From positions 1 through 14,798 of the forward strand of contig NZ_CALKTT010000012.1 of NCBI RefSeq assembly GCF_937997535.1: DNA of 14,798 nucleotides, written 5' to 3'. Every line of letters begins with the position of its first letter. Position 1 is the stretch's first letter. The stretch comes from an uncultured Campylobacter sp. Lineage in GTDB: Bacteria > Campylobacterota > Campylobacteria > Campylobacterales > Campylobacteraceae. The translations under genes were made by a program, and so were the position numbers. A model generated the notes under the pieces. That model was not told the DNA's origin. It did no database searches and saw only the letters and a list, made by a program, of their open reading frames with translations. This document shows, one piece after another, positions 13,869 to 14,798 of this stretch.

Positions 13869-14233
13869 TTGCCGTCTTTTTTGACGAGTTTAACGCTCTC
13901 GGTGCGGTTCGTGCCGTTTTTAAAAGACACGGTGACCTTCACGAGCGCCAATTTCTCGTCGCTATTTTGCAGCTCGCCCGAGACACCCTTTAGCCCGTCG
14001 CGCTTGGAAGCCTCCTCCTTGCCGGCACCTGCCATTTGTATCAGTTTGCCGTTTATCATCTGCATAGAGCCGTCGTCCGATCTGTCCTTATCGGGTATGT
14101 CTATAACATCCACCAAAGTCTTAGAATCGCCCTCGTATAGGGCTCTGATGAAGTCCTCGGCTACGCCTTTTGGATCGCTGCTGCAGCCCGCTAAAACGAA
14201 TATCGCAATGAGCGCGAGTAGGAATTTTTTCAT
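13850..14233 (-). CDS. DUF4878-type small lipoprotein
   Basis: A 127-residue lipoprotein. The signal MKKFLLALIAIFVLAGC is a textbook type II signal peptide with lipobox VLAGC and lipidated Cys17. The mature part (VAEDFIRALYEGDSKTL..., then KVTVSFKNGTNRTESVKLVKKDGKWKV) shows the helix-plus-strands pattern of DUF4878/SnoaL-like (NTF2-fold) domains, ending in the characteristic KKDGKWKV strand. I chose the ATG at 14233 because GAGGAG sits five bases upstream and the protein then begins with the signal peptide. The frame stays open upstream to 14386, but those extra residues are non-signal sequence. Its 3' end overlaps the amidase gene by 19 bases. Confidence 0.82.
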   Translation of the reverse strand: MKKFLLALIAIFVLAGCSSDPKGVAEDFIRALYEGDSKTLVDVIDIPDKDRSDDGSMQMINGKLIQMAGAGKEEASKRDGLKGVSGELQNSDEKLALVKVTVSFKNGTNRTESVKLVKKDGKWKVAL

Positions 14234-14262
14234 AAGCTCTCCTCGTAGAAATTTTGAGACTC

Positions 14263-14268
14263 TATATA
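14263..14268 (-). promoter_or_regulatory. Candidate -10 box for the lipoprotein-amidase pair
   Basis: On the minus strand the sequence TTTGTATATAGAG contains TATATA, preceded further upstream by a T- and A-rich tract (TTTAAAAAATATTTATCG). A transcript start near 14255 would give a leader of about 22 bases containing the GAGGAG ribosome site. One mismatch to TATAAT and no TGn at the exact spacing make this moderate. Confidence 0.45.
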
Positions 14269-14401
14269 CAAACGATAAATATTTTTTAAATTCAGATCTT
14301 TCTGCTCGGAGAAATTTATATAGCGTTTGGATTTGTGAAAGGGGTATTCGGTCGTGCTTTTGCTGAATCAAAATAGAATTTTGCATTCGAAGGAAAGCTC
14401 G

Positions 14402-14443
14402 TCTTGCCTCGATAAAATTTTATCTTGCCGAAGCAAAATTTTA
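14402..14443 (+). repeat. Two tandem 21-base repeats
   Basis: Unit one and unit two are adjacent. They are identical at the first 7 bases (TCTTGCC) and the last 9 (AAAATTTTA) and differ at the five in between (TCGAT versus GAAGC). Unit one, with its flanking bases, also contains the palindrome GATAAAATTTTATC. Two copies with a diverged centre could be an operator pair or a chance duplication. Confidence 0.5.
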
Positions 14444-14542
14444 TAACAGTTTCTGCGAACAGTGTCTTGCGGCACACCACTCAAACGGCGCCCGAACTCA
14501 TTCGGTAGCGCGCGAAGCGAGCTTTGCTTGTCGGAACTGAAA

Positions 14543-14565
14543 TTTAGCCGTATTTTGCGGCTAAA
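14543..14565 (+). terminator. Stem-loop, possible terminator or structured element
   Basis: The bases TTTAGCCG (14543-14550) and CGGCTAAA (14558-14565) form a perfect 8-pair stem around TATTTTG, followed on the plus strand by ATTTT. No plus-strand gene ends nearby and the nearest minus-strand gene starts 300 bases to the left. Its role as a terminator of a gene in this window is therefore doubtful. Confidence 0.35.
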
Positions 14566-14667
14566 ATTTTAAAATTTCAATGCCGCCTTCGTAGGATTGC
14601 TCGCTTGCGATTTAGCTTTTTGCTGCGACGCTCGCGAAATTATAAGGAAATTTTACCTAAATAGGGC

Positions 14668-14673
14668 TATAAT
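14668..14673 (+). promoter_or_regulatory. -10 box of the EamA-type transporter gene
   Basis: A perfect TATAAT in GGGCTATAATCC lies 34 bases before the ATG. The predicted start near 14680 gives a leader of about 20 bases that contains AAAGGA five bases before the ATG. Confidence 0.6.
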
Positions 14674-14701
14674 CCAATAATTCATTTCATAAAGGAATAT
14701 C

Positions 14702-14798
14702 ATGGAGACATGGGCGGTTTGGGCACTTGCATCAGCAACCTTTGCGGCGCTGACTGCGATATTTGCAAAAATCGGACTCGAAGGGATCAACTCCCACT
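14702..14798 (+). CDS. EamA/DMT-family transporter, N-terminal part (cut by window end)
   Basis: The first 32 codons of a gene that continues past the window. The visible protein starts METWAVWALASATFAALT and runs on to a KIGLEGINS turn. That is one hydrophobic helix followed by the AKIGLEGI(N)S loop typical of the first helix of small EamA-type drug/metabolite transporters. AAAGGA precedes the ATG by five bases. The substrate and full length cannot be judged. Confidence 0.65.
   Translation, partial: METWAVWALASATFAALTAIFAKIGLEGINSH

Larger units (their letters stand above)
14234..14701 (+). other. Intergenic stretch with direct repeats, palindromes and a hairpin
   Basis: These 468 bases lie between the divergent lipoprotein and EamA genes. 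I see no credible gene. The stretch holds a tandem pair of 21-base units (14402-14422 and 14423-14443) sharing TCTTGCC at the left and AAAATTTTA at the right, and the perfect palindrome GATAAAATTTTATC (14411-14424). It also holds a short hairpin CCGAA-CTCA-TTCGG (14492-14505), a stronger hairpin at 14543-14565, about ten RAATTY sites, and promoters at both ends. Confidence 0.55.

Noticed and set aside
14234..14386. Upstream extension of the lipoprotein reading frame by 51 residues
   Set aside because: The extension has no signal character. The internal ATG at 14233 has an ideal ribosome site and begins a perfect lipoprotein signal peptide.
14492..14505. Hairpin CCGAA-CTCA-TTCGG in the last intergenic region
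   Set aside because: The stem is only five pairs and no T-run follows, so it is too weak to call a terminator.
1..14798. tRNA, rRNA, CRISPR or insertion sequence
   Set aside because: I looked on both strands and saw no cloverleaf-like gene ending, rRNA signature, regularly spaced repeat array, transposase or terminal inverted repeat.

Overview
The window looks like chromosomal core genome of a Campylobacter species. The protein set is epsilonproteobacterial (an 80-residue HP0268-type protein next to miaB and nusA, and a Hcp-like Sel1 lipoprotein). Intergenic DNA is AT-rich and dominated by AAATTT words, promoters are carried mainly by TATAAT or TGnTATAAT -10 boxes, and the codons are more GC-rich than in C. 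jejuni. That mix would fit the oral, higher-GC campylobacters (C. gracilis/showae/rectus type), but the species is an inference.

Layout. (1) 12-3501, minus strand: one transcription unit that looks complete, from an extended -10 promoter through prfB (RF2, TTG start, no programmed frameshift), an unrecognised 101-residue protein, an RclA-type flavin disulfide reductase and a cysteine-paired Sel1-repeat lipoprotein, to an intrinsic terminator at the left edge. (2) 3524-4319, minus: three small overlapping genes resembling the YqjD/YqjE/YqjK arrangement (DUF883 tail-anchored protein, two-helix membrane protein, small charged protein). (3) 4442-8470, plus: panC, rimO, tilS and a metallophosphoesterase, tightly packed behind an extended -10 promoter. 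(4) 8703-11670, minus: an unrecognised 251-residue protein with its own promoter, then (in transcription order) the HP0268-like gene, miaB and a DUF374 acyltransferase, all overlapping. (5) 11761-12977, plus: nusA, divergent from the HP0268-like gene, with a candidate terminator that contains its stop codon. (6) 13257-14233, minus: a DUF4878-type lipoprotein followed by an overlapping YiiX-like papain-fold amidase. (7) 14702 to the end, plus: the first 32 codons of an EamA-type transporter.

Functionally the window is dominated by translation and RNA modification: RF2, RimO (ribosomal protein S12 methylthiolation), TilS (tRNA-Ile lysidine), MiaB (tRNA ms2i6A37) and NusA. Around these sit pantothenate synthesis and several envelope proteins. 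RclA suggests exposure to host hypohalous oxidants such as hypothiocyanous acid in saliva.

I saw no mobile element, CRISPR array, tRNA or rRNA, and no clear evidence of a novel multi-gene system. The observations most worth checking are the extreme density of RAATTY (mainly AAATTT) sites between genes, a hydrophilic insertion of about 60 residues inside the radical-SAM domain of RimO, the RclA gene inside the RF2 operon, and the overlapping lipoprotein/amidase pair.
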